Positions 37,675 through 46,105 of a stretch of 64,000 bases of DNA are shown here, in pieces. The position numbers were made by a program, and so were the translations under genes. Where the stretch lies: assembly GCA_964568735.1 (NCBI GenBank), contig CAZMRF010000002.1, positions 85,661 to 149,660 of the forward strand, in the 5' to 3' direction. Below the pieces are notes generated by a model. It saw only the letters and a program-made list of their open reading frames with translations. It searched no databases and was not told the DNA's origin. How positions within the stretch are numbered: position 1 is the stretch's first letter; the number at the start of each line of letters is the position of its first letter. Source of the DNA: CAZMRF01 sp964568735. Its GTDB lineage: Bacteria > Acidobacteriota > Polarisedimenticolia > JACPZX01.

Positions 37675-37702
37675 CATATACCCACATTTCGATGTGTGTC
37701 AA
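37675..37702 (-). promoter_or_regulatory. vapBC promoter with internal operator
   Basis: On the minus strand TTGACA (37702-37697) and TATATG (37680-37675) are separated by 16 bp. The spacer contains the inverted repeat CACAT-TTCG-ATGTG (37683-37696). Flanking GTGTGT/ACACAC runs add further half-sites. An operator between -35 and -10 fits repression by the RHH antitoxin. Confidence 0.7.
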
Positions 37703-38295
37703 GATAAGATTAATGTGTGTTCTACTTCGCAGCCAAGTGTGTGGTCCGACTCTGGCCGGGAGAGGAGATGATTCGGGAGTGCCTTGGTCCTTCGGCGGGA
37801 GGATGGGAGACGACCCCCCACAGGAGATCGTGGAGGTTGAGGCCCAACGATGTCCCAGCTTCGACCACGGGCCACGGATCTCGCTTGACAGCTCGAGGGG
37901 GACGACGAGGCCTCCCACTTTTTTCTCGCGGGGCCTTCGCCGGATGCCGGCCGGCCTCTCGCGGGACCGCACTCCCTGCATGGATCAGGCGCATCCAGCG
38001 AACGATCGTCCCATCCTTCGGCTTCATCGCGGCATTCGGTTTTCGGTGGGACACTCTGAAATCCTGCGTGGCAGTAAGGCGATCCGCTCCGGCACCAGGG
38101 AGCCGCGTGTTCCCCACTTGTGAGGGCTCGGTGGCGGAGGCGGATCTGGCCTAATCCGAACTCTTGCGTTGATTCGAGCGGCCGTTCGGGTTACTCTGCC
38201 GCCGTGCGTATCCTCACACACCCCGCACGCCAGCGCGCACAGGCTCCCACAAAGCGGCGTTCCAGCAAACGCAAGTGCTCCTGGAGGGAGCGGCT
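37703..38295. other. long intergenic region, no recognised gene
   Basis: About 590 bp upstream of the radical SAM gene. Frames on both strands are open for up to ~145 codons but show no family resemblance or ribosome binding sites. The DNA appears less GC-biased than the flanking genes. It may be decayed DNA between the VapBC module and the neighbouring gene. Confidence 0.45.
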
Positions 38296-40005
38296 GTGCC
38301 CAGAATCGGCAACCTGATCTGCCTGACACCCCGGGACTCCTACGTCGTCGACGAGCCGATCGGACGCAGCGGCCTGATGGCGAAGCTCGAGAAGTTCACG
38401 GGGCCCTTCGTCCGCAGTCCCGGGATCGGCTTTCCCTACATCGTCGGCTTCCTCAAGACGAACGATCTCCTGCCGGCCGGCTGCCGCGTCGTCGTGCAGC
38501 ACGACAAGATCGAGGGGCCGACCCCTTTCGAGAAGATCATGTCCGAGAAGGCGGATCTCTCGAACGGCGACATCGATCTGCTCATGGTGACCTCCTACAC
38601 GAACTCGGCACGGGAGGCCTACCGGCGCGCGCGCGAGGCACGCATCGCCTACAAGGCGGCGGGGCGGAAGCTCGCCGTGGCCTTCGGCGGAGCGCACGCA
38701 TCCGCGGTCCCCGAGGAGGGGCCCCGGCGCGGCCACGTGGATGCGTCGGTCATGGGTGAGGGCGAGTGGGCCACGGCGGAGATCCTCGCCGACCTGGCCG
38801 CCGGGAGGGACCTCAAGCCGGTCTACAACGCCGGCTTCCAGCGTATCCGGGATCGCGGGACGCTGCGGCTCGACATGGACATCTGGCAGGGGCTGAATCC
38901 CGCCCCGCAGCAGGTCCTGGCCTCGGCGACCTTCGCGAGAGGCTGCAAGCTCGATTGTCACTTCTGCGCCGTCAAGATCGTCAACGGCCCCACCGTCAGG
39001 AACCGAGACGTCGAGGACGTGACCGAGGAGCTGGGACGGCAGGGGATCCGCTGCACCCGCGAGACCGCGGACGAGCTTCCGCCGGGGTTCTTCAACACCC
39101 TGCTCAAGCGCGCGGTGAAGATCCCCGGGCTCCGCGGGCGGTTCGGCGATGTCCTCGTCAAGAACATCGGGCCGGGCTACACGAACAGGTACTTCTTCTG
39201 GGACGACAACCTCTACAACGCGGCGGGTGCCTTCGAGCATCTCCTCGAGGCGGTCCGGCCTCTCAACCGCCCCTGGTCGGCACAGCTCACGATAGACCTC
39301 GCCGACAAGCCGCAGCTTCTGAAGCTGGCCTACGAAGCCGGGTGCCGCGAGCTCTTCCTGGGAATCGAGTCCATCAACGAAGGGAGCCTGGGCGCCATCG
39401 ACAAGTGGTCCAACCACGCCGACTCCACGGCGGATCGCGTGCGCCGCGTCCACGACGCCGGCATCAAGGTCATGGGCGCCTTCGTCTTCGGGCTGGACGA
39501 TGACGACGAATCGGTCTTCGACAGGACTCTCGAGTTCGTCTACAAGAACGGCATCGAGTACATCACGGCCAACATCATCCAGCCCTACCCCGGAACCGGC
39601 ACCTTCATCGACGCCGTGGCCGCCGGGGATCTGCTTCCCTGCGCCGCATCTCCCGCCGACTCCGACGTGGCGATGGACTACAACTGGCCGCTCTTCGACG
39701 GGGCGCACGTCCTCATCCGGTCGAAGAAGCTGACGGAGGCGCAGCTCGAGGATGGCTACTTCCACTTCCTGAAGGAGTCCTACTCGATGCGGGGGATCTT
39801 CAAGAGGTACGACGGAGAGTCCGCCGCTTCCCGCAGCGGCCTGCCTCACCACTTCATCACGAACTACCTCATGAGCCGCTATGGCCTCATGAAGACCGCC
39901 TACGCCCTGAAGCGCCCGGCCTCTCAACGCTACCGCGAGGAGAAGGTCGCCGTCCCCGAGCGCCACAGCGCGGCTCCCGCCGCGGCGAGAGAGCCCGCCC
40001 TCTGA
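38296..40005 (+). CDS. B12-binding radical SAM protein
   Basis: A 569-aa radical SAM enzyme. The N-terminal ~190 residues form a Rossmann-like cobalamin-binding-type domain with D-L-L-M-V-T-S-Y and the strand A-F-G-G-A-H followed by V-M-G-E-G-E, the hallmark of B12-binding radical SAM proteins. The canonical D-x-H-x-x-G of true B12 ligation is not evident, so cobalamin binding is uncertain. The iron-sulfur motif C-x3-C-x2-C is Cys217, Cys221 and Cys224. The S-adenosylmethionine barrel follows to ~440. Reaction unknown: methyltransferase or ring/lipid chemistry are common in the family. GTG 38296 is preferred over GTG 38275 because GGAGG lies 8 bp before it. Confidence 0.82.
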   Translation: MPRIGNLICLTPRDSYVVDEPIGRSGLMAKLEKFTGPFVRSPGIGFPYIVGFLKTNDLLPAGCRVVVQHDKIEGPTPFEKIMSEKADLSNGDIDLLMVTSYTNSAREAYRRAREARIAYKAAGRKLAVAFGGAHASAVPEEGPRRGHVDASVMGEGEWATAEILADLAAGRDLKPVYNAGFQRIRDRGTLRLDMDIWQGLNPAPQQVLASATFARGCKLDCHFCAVKIVNGPTVRNRDVEDVTEELGRQGIRCTRETADELPPGFFNTLLKRAVKIPGLRGRFGDVLVKNIGPGYTNRYFFWDDNLYNAAGAFEHLLEAVRPLNRPWSAQLTIDLADKPQLLKLAYEAGCRELFLGIESINEGSLGAIDKWSNHADSTADRVRRVHDAGIKVMGAFVFGLDDDDESVFDRTLEFVYKNGIEYITANIIQPYPGTGTFIDAVAAGDLLPCAASPADSDVAMDYNWPLFDGAHVLIRSKKLTEAQLEDGYFHFLKESYSMRGIFKRYDGESAASRSGLPHHFITNYLMSRYGLMKTAYALKRPASQRYREEKVAVPERHSAAPAAAREPAL

Positions 40006-40047
40006 CGGCGCGCGGGCCGGCGACGTCGGGCCTCACGGCCCCAGGAC

Positions 40048-40200
40048 GACAGCACGGCCTTCGCCGGCTACTCCCTCGCTCTCATCCAGAACTCCATCTG
40101 GGGAAAGCGGGCGTGGAGCACGACCCTCAAGTTCCTCTTCGACGGGCTCGTCAATGCCTTGATGACGGGGGGAGCCTTCGGCTGGCTATGGCCCCGCTGA
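40048..40200 (+). pseudogene. 3' remnant of a small membrane protein gene
   Basis: This frame has no start codon (it opens directly after the radical SAM stop) but reads as a convincing C-terminus. The segment A-G-Y-S-L-A-L-I-Q-N-S-I-W-G-K is followed by T-T-L-K-F-L-F-D-G-L-V-N-A-L and G-G-A-F-G-W-L-W-P. This resembles the end of small two-to-four-helix membrane proteins. The 5' part is missing. It overlaps the convergent hydrolase by 15 bp. Confidence 0.5.
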
Positions 40201-41169
40201 GCCGGGCGGCGCGGGCCCGCATCCGGGAAGCGTCACCGGGCCGAACCTGAGCCGGGCGCGGAGCCAATCGGCACGATCCTGGATGGCCTGCGGATCGTTC
40301 AGGTCGTGGCCCGTCGGGTACCAGCGAATCTCTTTCGGCTCCCGCGCGGCGTCGTAGTACCTCCGCATGGCGGCTTCCTTGAAGTTCTGCTCGTAGCGGG
40401 CGAACTGGAAGAGGAGAGGAACCGGCGCGGCGCGGCCCACGTGCCGGATCGCCGCGAGAGGGGCCATCACCTCCAGCATCTTCGAGACGCGGCCCGGATC
40501 GGAGGTCCTGAGCTCGACGAACTCCGGATCGTCGCTTTCGAGGTAGAGCGCCTCGAGGTCTGGGACGCCCCCGGCGAGGACCACCGCCTTCGGACGGCGG
40601 TCCACCGCGGCGAGGATCGCGCCCCACTGCGCTCCGTAGCTGTGACCCACGTAGGCCATCCGCTCCGGATCGACATCGCTGCGTGAGGCCAGCAGGTCGA
40701 GCCCGCGGCGCAGGTCCACGACGGCCTGGACGTAGACGCCGAAGTCGTGGGTGGGATCGCTCGAATACTTCAGGGCGGTCCGCCATGGGACCGGCCGCGT
40801 CCAGGGGTAGGAAGGTAGGAGCGAGACCACGCCGGCGCGGGCGTAGAGGATCGCCTCCGCGAGGAACTCCGTGCGATCGCCGCCGCCCCAGTGGCCGAAG
40901 AGCACTCCGGGCCACCGTCCACTCTCTCGAGGTGTGACGAGGAAGGCGGTCACCCGGCCGCCCGCGGGGCTCGCATAGGAGAGGTCGTAGACGATCGCGC
41001 CTTCCGGCTCTTCGAGGACTGCGGCTTTCACGTCGAGATCGAGCCTGGCGTCGTAGGCGAAGAGCCCCGCGGCTTCGGGGGCGGTGGACTCCCCTCCCCC
41101 GGTTGCGCGCTCACCCGGCGCCCATGCCAGCGTCATCACGATCCCGAAGGAAGCCAGGAACCGGCTCAT
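40186..41169 (-). CDS. exported alpha/beta hydrolase (dienelactone-hydrolase-like)
   Basis: A 327-aa hydrolase with a putative signal peptide (1-~20). The nucleophile elbow is G-H-S-Y-G with Ser177. The charge-relay His is likely His288 (P-T-G-H-D-L), and the acid is probably around residue 255-262. The oxyanion region H-W-G-G-G-D lies at ~93-98. The fold matches acetyl-xylan-esterase or dienelactone-hydrolase families; the substrate is unknown. It is monocistronic and divergent from the nucleotidyltransferase gene. Confidence 0.82.
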   Translation of the reverse strand: MSRFLASFGIVMTLAWAPGERATGGGESTAPEAAGLFAYDARLDLDVKAAVLEEPEGAIVYDLSYASPAGGRVTAFLVTPRESGRWPGVLFGHWGGGDRTEFLAEAILYARAGVVSLLPSYPWTRPVPWRTALKYSSDPTHDFGVYVQAVVDLRRGLDLLASRSDVDPERMAYVGHSYGAQWGAILAAVDRRPKAVVLAGGVPDLEALYLESDDPEFVELRTSDPGRVSKMLEVMAPLAAIRHVGRAAPVPLLFQFARYEQNFKEAAMRRYYDAAREPKEIRWYPTGHDLNDPQAIQDRADWLRARLRFGPVTLPGCGPAPPGSAGP

Positions 41170-41292
41170 GACGTTTCGACTCCTCCGCTGAGGTCAAATA
41201 GTGGCGGCGGGATCCGTCAGGGCACGGCGGCTCGCAGCCCCACAGAGTCTACACGAGCCTGCTGAGCCGGGTGGCGCGCGTGGATCAAGAGT

Positions 41293-41306
41293 ATATACTG
41301 GTATAT
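41293..41306 (+). promoter_or_regulatory. palindromic operator over a -10-like box
   Basis: The perfect inverted repeat ATATAC-TG-GTATAT ends four bases before the ATG of the nucleotidyltransferase gene. It contains TATACT (41294-41299), a good -10. Transcription would then start at or within a few bases of the ATG, consistent with a leaderless mRNA. No Shine-Dalgarno sequence is visible. No clear -35 is seen. Confidence 0.55.
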
Positions 41307-41310
41307 CCTC

Positions 41311-41772
41311 ATGTTGCTGCTGCGGCTGGTCCAGGCTCTCAACGAAGCGCGGGTCCCCTACGCCCTCGTCGGCGGCTACGCGGTCGCCCTGCACGGCGCC
41401 GTACGCGGGACGATCGACATCGATCTCGTCCTGCGCCTCACGGAGCGTGATTTCAAGGCGGGCGAGAGGGCGCTCCGGAAAATGGGCCTCGAGCCGAGGC
41501 TGCCGGTGACGGCGGAGGAGGTCTTCCGCTACCGCGAGGAGTACATCCGGAATCGCAGCCTCACCGCCTGGTCGTTCGTCAATCCCGCCCGGCCCTCGGA
41601 GCTGGTGGACGTGGTTCTGACGCACGATCTCTCCGGCATGAAGGTCAAGCGCGTGCGGATCGACGGGCGATGGATCAGGCTGGCCTCCATCGAGGACCTC
41701 ATCGCGATGAAGACCGCGAGCGGCCGGCCTCAGGACATCGAGGACGTCAAGGCCTTGAGGAGGTTGCAGTGA
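41311..41772 (+). CDS. nucleotidyltransferase-fold protein, AbiEii/MNT-like putative toxin
   Basis: A 153-aa protein of the polymerase-beta-type nucleotidyltransferase superfamily. The signature G-G-Y-A-V-A-L-H-G followed by D-I-D is at Gly21-Gly22 and Asp36/Asp38, and the late acid may be in E-L-V-D-V-V-L (~110). Short stand-alone members (AbiEii, MenT or MNT) act as toxins or antitoxins by adding nucleotides to tRNA or proteins. Its stop codon overlaps the GTG start of the next small gene, so the two form a tight pair. It might instead be an antibiotic-modifying type enzyme; the pairing favours toxin-antitoxin. Confidence 0.78.
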   Translation: MLLLRLVQALNEARVPYALVGGYAVALHGAVRGTIDIDLVLRLTERDFKAGERALRKMGLEPRLPVTAEEVFRYREEYIRNRSLTAWSFVNPARPSELVDVVLTHDLSGMKVKRVRIDGRWIRLASIEDLIAMKTASGRPQDIEDVKALRRLQ

Positions 41773-42020
41773 AGCAGGTCCAGAGATTCTCCGACGAGTA
41801 CCTTCGTGAGACACGGAAGATCCCGCCCCTGGAGATCCTCCAGTTCCTCGAGGATTTCCGGCTGCTCCACGGCACGCGAGCGAAGAGCCGCCTCATCAGC
41901 CTCAAGGTGCCGGAGCCTCTCCTGCGGGCTTTCAGGCTGAAATGCGAGGCTCAGGGCACCAGGTACCAGACGAGGATCAAGGAGCTGATGGCCGGGTGGC
42001 TCGAGGACCACGGGGGATGA
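41769..42020 (+). CDS. small CopG/BrnA-like partner protein (putative antitoxin)
   Basis: An 83-aa basic protein. The C-terminal half (L-I-S-L-K-V-P-E-P-L-L-R-A-F-R-x-K-C, then Y-Q-T-R-I-K-E-L-M) looks like an RHH-type DNA-binding domain of the CopG/BrnA group. The N-terminal half is a helix rich in Glu/Arg. GTG 41769 overlaps the previous stop and has GAGGAGG 5 bp upstream. Overlap and size suggest it is the antitoxin and autorepressor acting at the palindrome at 41293-41306. Confidence 0.72.
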   Translation: MKQVQRFSDEYLRETRKIPPLEILQFLEDFRLLHGTRAKSRLISLKVPEPLLRAFRLKCEAQGTRYQTRIKELMAGWLEDHGG

Positions 42021-42065
42021 CGATGTTCTCTCCTCGGCCTCGCTGGCTCAGCCGTGGAGGTGCCG

Positions 42066-43028
42066 GTGGAGGTCGCTGAGAAGTGGGACGAGCCCGCCTA
42101 CGGGCCCGGCCGCTTCATGGGACGCGGGCAGTCGGTCGCGGCCCTCGTGCGGGCTCTCCGTTCCGGGAGCTGCGTCTCGCTGCTGGGCGGCGCGAAGCTC
42201 GGCAAGACCTCGCTCCTGAGGCAGGCGGCACTCGCGATCGGATCCCAGGCCGTCGTCGTGAGCGGGGTCGATCTCCTCGGAGGCTCGGGCTCGGCAGCCG
42301 GTTCCATCGCTCACCTGGTAGAGGCGCAGGCGTCAGGAAGGCCGGCAGCCACGGAAGACCGGCGTGCCTTCCTCCTCGTGGACGACGCGGATGCTCTGGC
42401 CGTCGCCGAGGAGCGCACCGTCCTCGAGGCCCTGGTCTCCTCTGCTCGCCGCGGCGGGGGCGCGAGCGCGGTCGCGCTGGGCTTCGCAGGATCGCGACGA
42501 TGGCACGAGGCCGCGTCGAGCGCGGACTCTCCTCTGCGGATCGCCGGTCTCCGCCTCAAGCCCTTCCCGATGGTCGTGTGGGACCGGAGGCTCGCCGGAG
42601 CCCTGATAGCGCACAGGGCGCCCGACGCTCCCATCTCCCTCGCCGGCCGCCTCACGCGCTTGAGCGGCCATCACCCCTTCCTTCTCAAGGGGCTCCTCTC
42701 ACAAGCGCCTGACGTGGACGCCGCGCTCGAAGCGTGCCGCGAGGATTTCGAGCGAGCCTTCGCCGCGTGGCTCGGCCAGATGGTGCCCGGCGGCTCCGGT
42801 GAGGCCGGCCTCGACGCCCGCCCTCTCATGCGGTTGCTGGCCGAGAGCGGCAAGCCTGTCTCCTTCGACCTGGCCCGGCGGCGGCTGGGGCTGGATGACG
42901 TGAAGCCCGAGGCCGATCTGCTCTGCTGGCTGGGAGTCATCGAGCGACGGCTGCAAGGCGAGCGGGCCACGGCGACGCTGCGCGCGGGGTGCTCCCTCTT
43001 CAACGAGTGGTTCCTCGCGCGGGCCTGA
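42066..43028 (+). CDS. STAND/AAA-type P-loop ATPase
   Basis: A 320-aa P-loop NTPase. Walker A is G-G-A-K-L-G-K-T-S (41-49). Walker B is A-F-L-L-V-D-D-A-D (~101-109). A sensor-like segment follows, then a C-terminal helical region with a winged-helix look (~215-320). The N-terminal F-M-G-R-G-Q-S-V-A sequence matches the entry motif of ORC/STAND ATPases (F-x-G-R-x-x-E). Several GTG codons occur; 42066 is chosen because GGAGG ends 5 bp before it (42054 would have none). It lies 45 bp after the putative toxin-antitoxin pair. Function unknown: a signal-transducing or DNA-related ATPase is possible. Confidence 0.7.
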   Translation: MEVAEKWDEPAYGPGRFMGRGQSVAALVRALRSGSCVSLLGGAKLGKTSLLRQAALAIGSQAVVVSGVDLLGGSGSAAGSIAHLVEAQASGRPAATEDRRAFLLVDDADALAVAEERTVLEALVSSARRGGGASAVALGFAGSRRWHEAASSADSPLRIAGLRLKPFPMVVWDRRLAGALIAHRAPDAPISLAGRLTRLSGHHPFLLKGLLSQAPDVDAALEACREDFERAFAAWLGQMVPGGSGEAGLDARPLMRLLAESGKPVSFDLARRRLGLDDVKPEADLLCWLGVIERRLQGERATATLRAGCSLFNEWFLARA

Positions 43029-43041
43029 TTGCAATCCGCGG

Positions 43042-44721
43042 CTAGCGCAGGTCGGCTCGCGGCGGCGGAGGAGGAGGTCCCGGACGATGCTCGTAGGCCG
43101 GGGCCGTCCTCAAGCGCGGGTCATCCACGGCACCTCCCACCGTGAAGTGATAGAGATCCTGGTAGCGACGATCGGCCAGCCCGGCAACATGATGCAGCGC
43201 ATCATCGAAGTAACAGCCAATCCCCGTGGAGCGCAGGCCGGCAGCTTCGGCCTCCAGGTAGAGCACCTGGCCCACCACACCCGCCTCCCAGTGGAGCCGA
43301 CTGTAGAACCACGCTCCATGCAGCCTCAGGCGCGGCTCGAATTCGGCGACCATCGCCAGGGCGAAAGCGCCATCCGAAGCGATCTCTTGGTGGCAGGAGA
43401 CCTCCCGGGCGATGTCGCGGCAGTCGCCTCGGGAGAGCTGGAAGAAGGGAAGGCCGTCCGGGCATCCCGCAGGGTGCGCCCAGTCGAACCCCGGGCGCAG
43501 TGTTTTCACAAGCCCTTCGAGGGCGCCGGCTCTGCGCACGAGGCAGTAGAGCCCTGGATCGAGCCCGTCCACGCGGTGCACGAAGATCAAGAGGTGGATC
43601 GCCGGGCTCCAGGGCAGCGAGTCGAACGGCACGCCGCCCGCCGCCGGCAGGACGCTCTCCAGCATGCCGAAGAAAGCCCGGCAATCCAGGCCCGTTCGCC
43701 CGTCCAGGGCCACCGCGCTCCGGCGCTGGCGGATGATCCGGCGCGCCGAGATTCGTCTTTCCCGATCCTGCCCATGAGGTCGGGTCCCTGGTAGAGGAGC
43801 CTGGCCCCGCTCGGCGGGAGGCTCCACGATGGCGCTCGCGGCTGCGACCTCGTCGATGACCGGCCACGGGTGGTGCTCGGAGCTGAGCTGGTTCGGCTCG
43901 CCTGACATCGGAGCGAGGGAGAGGCGTTCGAGGAGCTGCCGGGGCGGGCGGCTCGTGCGACGATCGTCCACGGCAGCCTGGCGCGAGGCCGGGTAGATCA
44001 AGAGCAGGCAGTCGGGATGCTCCATCTCGATGCCGCTCTGGCCGGAGACACCCAGCAGGACCCCAAGCTCCCGATCGCTCCAACCTGCGAGCAGGCTTGC
44101 TTTCCACCCGAGCGCGGAGGCGGCGAAGGCGAGTGCGGCGATGGCGTGTCCGACGTCGTGGTGACAGTAGCGGAAGGCCCGCTCTCCGTACTTCCATGAC
44201 TCCCGCCAGTGGATCGAGGTGAGCCCGACGAGCAGGGCGCCCGGCGGAAATGCAACGGTCAGCTCGGACCAGTCGAGGCTCGAGAGCGGAGCCCTCACTT
44301 CCAGCGCGTGATCGAGCGGCGCGTAGTGGTAGAGACCGGGCGTGACGGAGAGGCCGGGCACAGGCCCCGCGAGGAGATAGCCTTCCGTGGGGTGCAGGTT
44401 GCCGCTCGACGGGTTGACACGAAGGGACCAGCGGGAGGCTCCCAGCTCCTTCCATGCGGACAGGGCGAGGGAGTCGTAGAAGAGCTGGGACACGCTCGCC
44501 CGATCCACGGGACGGGGCTCGGCTCCATCGGGGCGGAAGAGCGCGTCATAGAACGGCTCCGGCGTGGGCGAAACCTCGTCGAGCGGAAGGCGCTCGGCTC
44601 CCTCGTATCTCCGGAAGGGATCGGGTTGGGTGGCCCAGTCCAGGTATCCCAGCGAGCGGGCGTACAGGCCACGCTGGTGCTTGGTCCGCTCGTGGTAGCT
44701 CAGGACCGTATCGAGGTCCAC
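43042..44721 (-). CDS. tandem SagB-type (nitroreductase family) oxidoreductase
   Basis: A 559-aa flavoenzyme with two nitroreductase-fold halves (~60-245 and ~290-545), related to SagB/ThcOx dehydrogenases that oxidise thiazolines and oxazolines in RiPPs. The first half has N-P-S-S-G-N-L-H-P-T-E, equivalent to the S-S-G-A-L-Y-P FMN motif. The second has P-G-L-Y and a diverged site. The start is set at GTG 44721 (M-D-L-D-T-V-L-S-Y-H-E-R-T-K-H) because the family begins there and GAGGA lies upstream. The in-frame ATG at 44814 would overlap the upstream small ORF. No cyclodehydratase (YcaO) is nearby, so substrate and pathway are unclear. Confidence 0.82.
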   Translation of the reverse strand: MDLDTVLSYHERTKHQRGLYARSLGYLDWATQPDPFRRYEGAERLPLDEVSPTPEPFYDALFRPDGAEPRPVDRASVSQLFYDSLALSAWKELGASRWSLRVNPSSGNLHPTEGYLLAGPVPGLSVTPGLYHYAPLDHALEVRAPLSSLDWSELTVAFPPGALLVGLTSIHWRESWKYGERAFRYCHHDVGHAIAALAFAASALGWKASLLAGWSDRELGVLLGVSGQSGIEMEHPDCLLLIYPASRQAAVDDRRTSRPPRQLLERLSLAPMSGEPNQLSSEHHPWPVIDEVAAASAIVEPPAERGQAPLPGTRPHGQDRERRISARRIIRQRRSAVALDGRTGLDCRAFFGMLESVLPAAGGVPFDSLPWSPAIHLLIFVHRVDGLDPGLYCLVRRAGALEGLVKTLRPGFDWAHPAGCPDGLPFFQLSRGDCRDIAREVSCHQEIASDGAFALAMVAEFEPRLRLHGAWFYSRLHWEAGVVGQVLYLEAEAAGLRSTGIGCYFDDALHHVAGLADRRYQDLYHFTVGGAVDDPRLRTAPAYEHRPGPPPPPPRADLR

Positions 44722-44737
44722 CGGCGACGTTCCTCGA

Positions 44738-44971
44738 TCAGGTTCTCGTCGAGACGGGTCCCCAGCAGACGAATTCGACAGGGACCCGTCGTCGTGGCGA
44801 GCGATGGGCTTCATTCAACGCGCGCAGACCGGGGAAGTCCAGCCTCGCCGGGCAGAGCGCTGCGAATGGAGCCTTGCCGAGCGCGACCTCGATGATGCGG
44901 GCCACGAGGGTCATGGTATCGCTCTGCTGGAAGCACTTCAGCATGTGCTGATGCTTCACCTCGGCGGCCAT
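44738..44971 (-). CDS. small protein upstream of SagB-like gene
   Basis: A 77-aa ORF (start uncertain: 44971, 44944 and 44914 are all ATG) ending 16 bp before the oxidoreductase GTG. Its stop codon shares bases with the oxidoreductase ribosome binding site, as in a two-gene operon. The C-terminal half has P-F-A-A-L-C-P-A-R-L-D-F-P-G-L-R-A-L-N-E-A-H and P-V-E-F-V-C-W-G with only three cysteines in all. I do not recognise the family. It could be an accessory subunit or a substrate, but it is not Cys/Ser/Thr-rich as a typical thiazole precursor would be. Confidence 0.5.
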   Translation of the reverse strand: MAAEVKHQHMLKCFQQSDTMTLVARIIEVALGKAPFAALCPARLDFPGLRALNEAHRSPRRRVPVEFVCWGPVSTRT

Positions 44972-45009
44972 GCCTCCGTGAGGGGAGCGGTGGACCCGAT
45001 CTTCGGTTC

Positions 45010-45867
45010 CTATTGCCTGTTCGCGGTGCACGCGATCCCCTGCTTCCGGAAACCGTCATCGCACGACCAGTCGTTACCGCCGGATCCGAGGTGGGCGTTG
45101 TTCGGCACCTCGAGCGCCATGCACGTGTTCTCGACTTTTCTGAACCCTCTCTCACAATTCCAGTCTCGCCCCGACGAGTTGAGGAAGCCGTGCGGCGGCA
45201 CCACGACGGCCTGGCACGAGTCGCTGATCCTTCGGTATCCGTGATCGCAGTCCCAGTCGCCTCCCGAATCGTCGATGAAACCGTTCGGGGGGACTTGAAG
45301 CGGCAGGCAGGCACTGTCCGTCCTCCGGAACCCGCGGTCGCACCGCCAGCGATCGCCTTGCTGATCGAGGTAGGAGTTGGCAGGCATCGCGACGATCACG
45401 CAGGACTGCTCGGCCTTACGATAGCCCCGATCGCACTCCCATCCGCGTCCGATGGAATCGAGGAAGGCGTTGCTCGGCACGTTGATGGCCGCGCATGCCT
45501 GGTCGACTTTCCTGTAGCCGCGATGACACTCCCAGTCGTGGCCGTCGTAGCTCATGAAGGCGTTCGGAGGCAATTCGATGGACAGGCATGTCTGCCCGGC
45601 CTTGCGGTAGCCCCGATCGCACTCCCATCCGCGTCCGACGGAATCGATGAAGGCATTGGGTGGCAGCCCCACCTCCTGGCATGACTTCTCGACCTCCCGG
45701 AAGCCCCGGTCGCATTCCCATCCGCCTCCGTACGGCTTCAGGTGCGCGTTGAGAGGCGCCACGTCGGCGGCGCCCTGCGCTGATGCGAAGCCGGAGGCCA
45801 GCGCCAGGCAGAACAGGAAGGTCAGGAATCCGGGAGGACCAGCATGTTGCGTGAAGCGATGTTTCAT
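45010..45867 (-). CDS. secreted protein of eight 31-residue two-Cys repeats
   Basis: A 285-aa exported protein. Signal peptide 1-~28 (A-S-A-Q). The rest is eight repeats of 31 residues following the pattern P-N-A-F-(I/L)-D-x-x-G-x-x-W-x-C-x-x-G-(F/Y)-R-x-x-x-x-x-C. Each has two cysteines (spacing C-x10-C) that probably form one disulfide. A conserved Trp lies two residues before the first Cys. ATG 45867 has GAGG 9 bp upstream; ATG 45882 is an alternative. It is divergent from a helix-turn-helix gene with overlapping promoter DNA. I know no function; an adhesive or surface-coat role is a guess. Confidence 0.8.
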   Translation of the reverse strand: MKHRFTQHAGPPGFLTFLFCLALASGFASAQGAADVAPLNAHLKPYGGGWECDRGFREVEKSCQEVGLPPNAFIDSVGRGWECDRGYRKAGQTCLSIELPPNAFMSYDGHDWECHRGYRKVDQACAAINVPSNAFLDSIGRGWECDRGYRKAEQSCVIVAMPANSYLDQQGDRWRCDRGFRRTDSACLPLQVPPNGFIDDSGGDWDCDHGYRRISDSCQAVVVPPHGFLNSSGRDWNCERGFRKVENTCMALEVPNNAHLGSGGNDWSCDDGFRKQGIACTANRQ

Positions 45868-46030
45868 CGTTCGAGACCTCATGTGAAATCCGGGTGGTCG
45901 CCTTGCCTCCCATGGATCCCATGTCGCAGACGTTTCTCCTCCCGCGACAGCATCGGGAGCCTGCCGAGCCGGGGCTCTACCAAGGCATGGCCCGGCCCGG
46001 ACTCCTGTCGGAGAGGGGGCTGTGAAGACA

Positions 46031-46059
46031 AGGGTAGCCTGATTTACCAAGTTTGTCAA
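46031..46059 (-). promoter_or_regulatory. sigma70-like promoter for the repeat protein gene
   Basis: On the minus strand TTGACA (46059-46054) is followed after 17 bp by TACCCT (46036-46031). The leader would be about 150 nt. It lies back-to-back with the promoter for the helix-turn-helix gene in an AT-rich patch. Confidence 0.5.
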
Positions 46060-46076
46060 TCCTGGCCTCGAAGGCT

Positions 46077-46105
46077 TTGACAACTCCAGCATGGTTTAGT
46101 AATTT
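46077..46105 (+). promoter_or_regulatory. sigma70-like promoter for the HTH gene
   Basis: TTGACA (46077-46082), a 17-bp spacer and TAATTT (46100-46105). TTACCAA (upstream, ~46043) and TTGGTTAA (~46105) form a spaced near-inverted repeat that could bind the regulator. Confidence 0.6.

Noticed and set aside
37334..37981. Longer antitoxin start 110 codons upstream
   Set aside because: The added sequence crosses the promoter and operator and has no RHH-related content; ATG 37651 has a good ribosome binding site.
45010..45867. CRISPR-like direct repeats
   Set aside because: The 93-bp periodicity encodes protein repeats with codon-level variation and no spacers.
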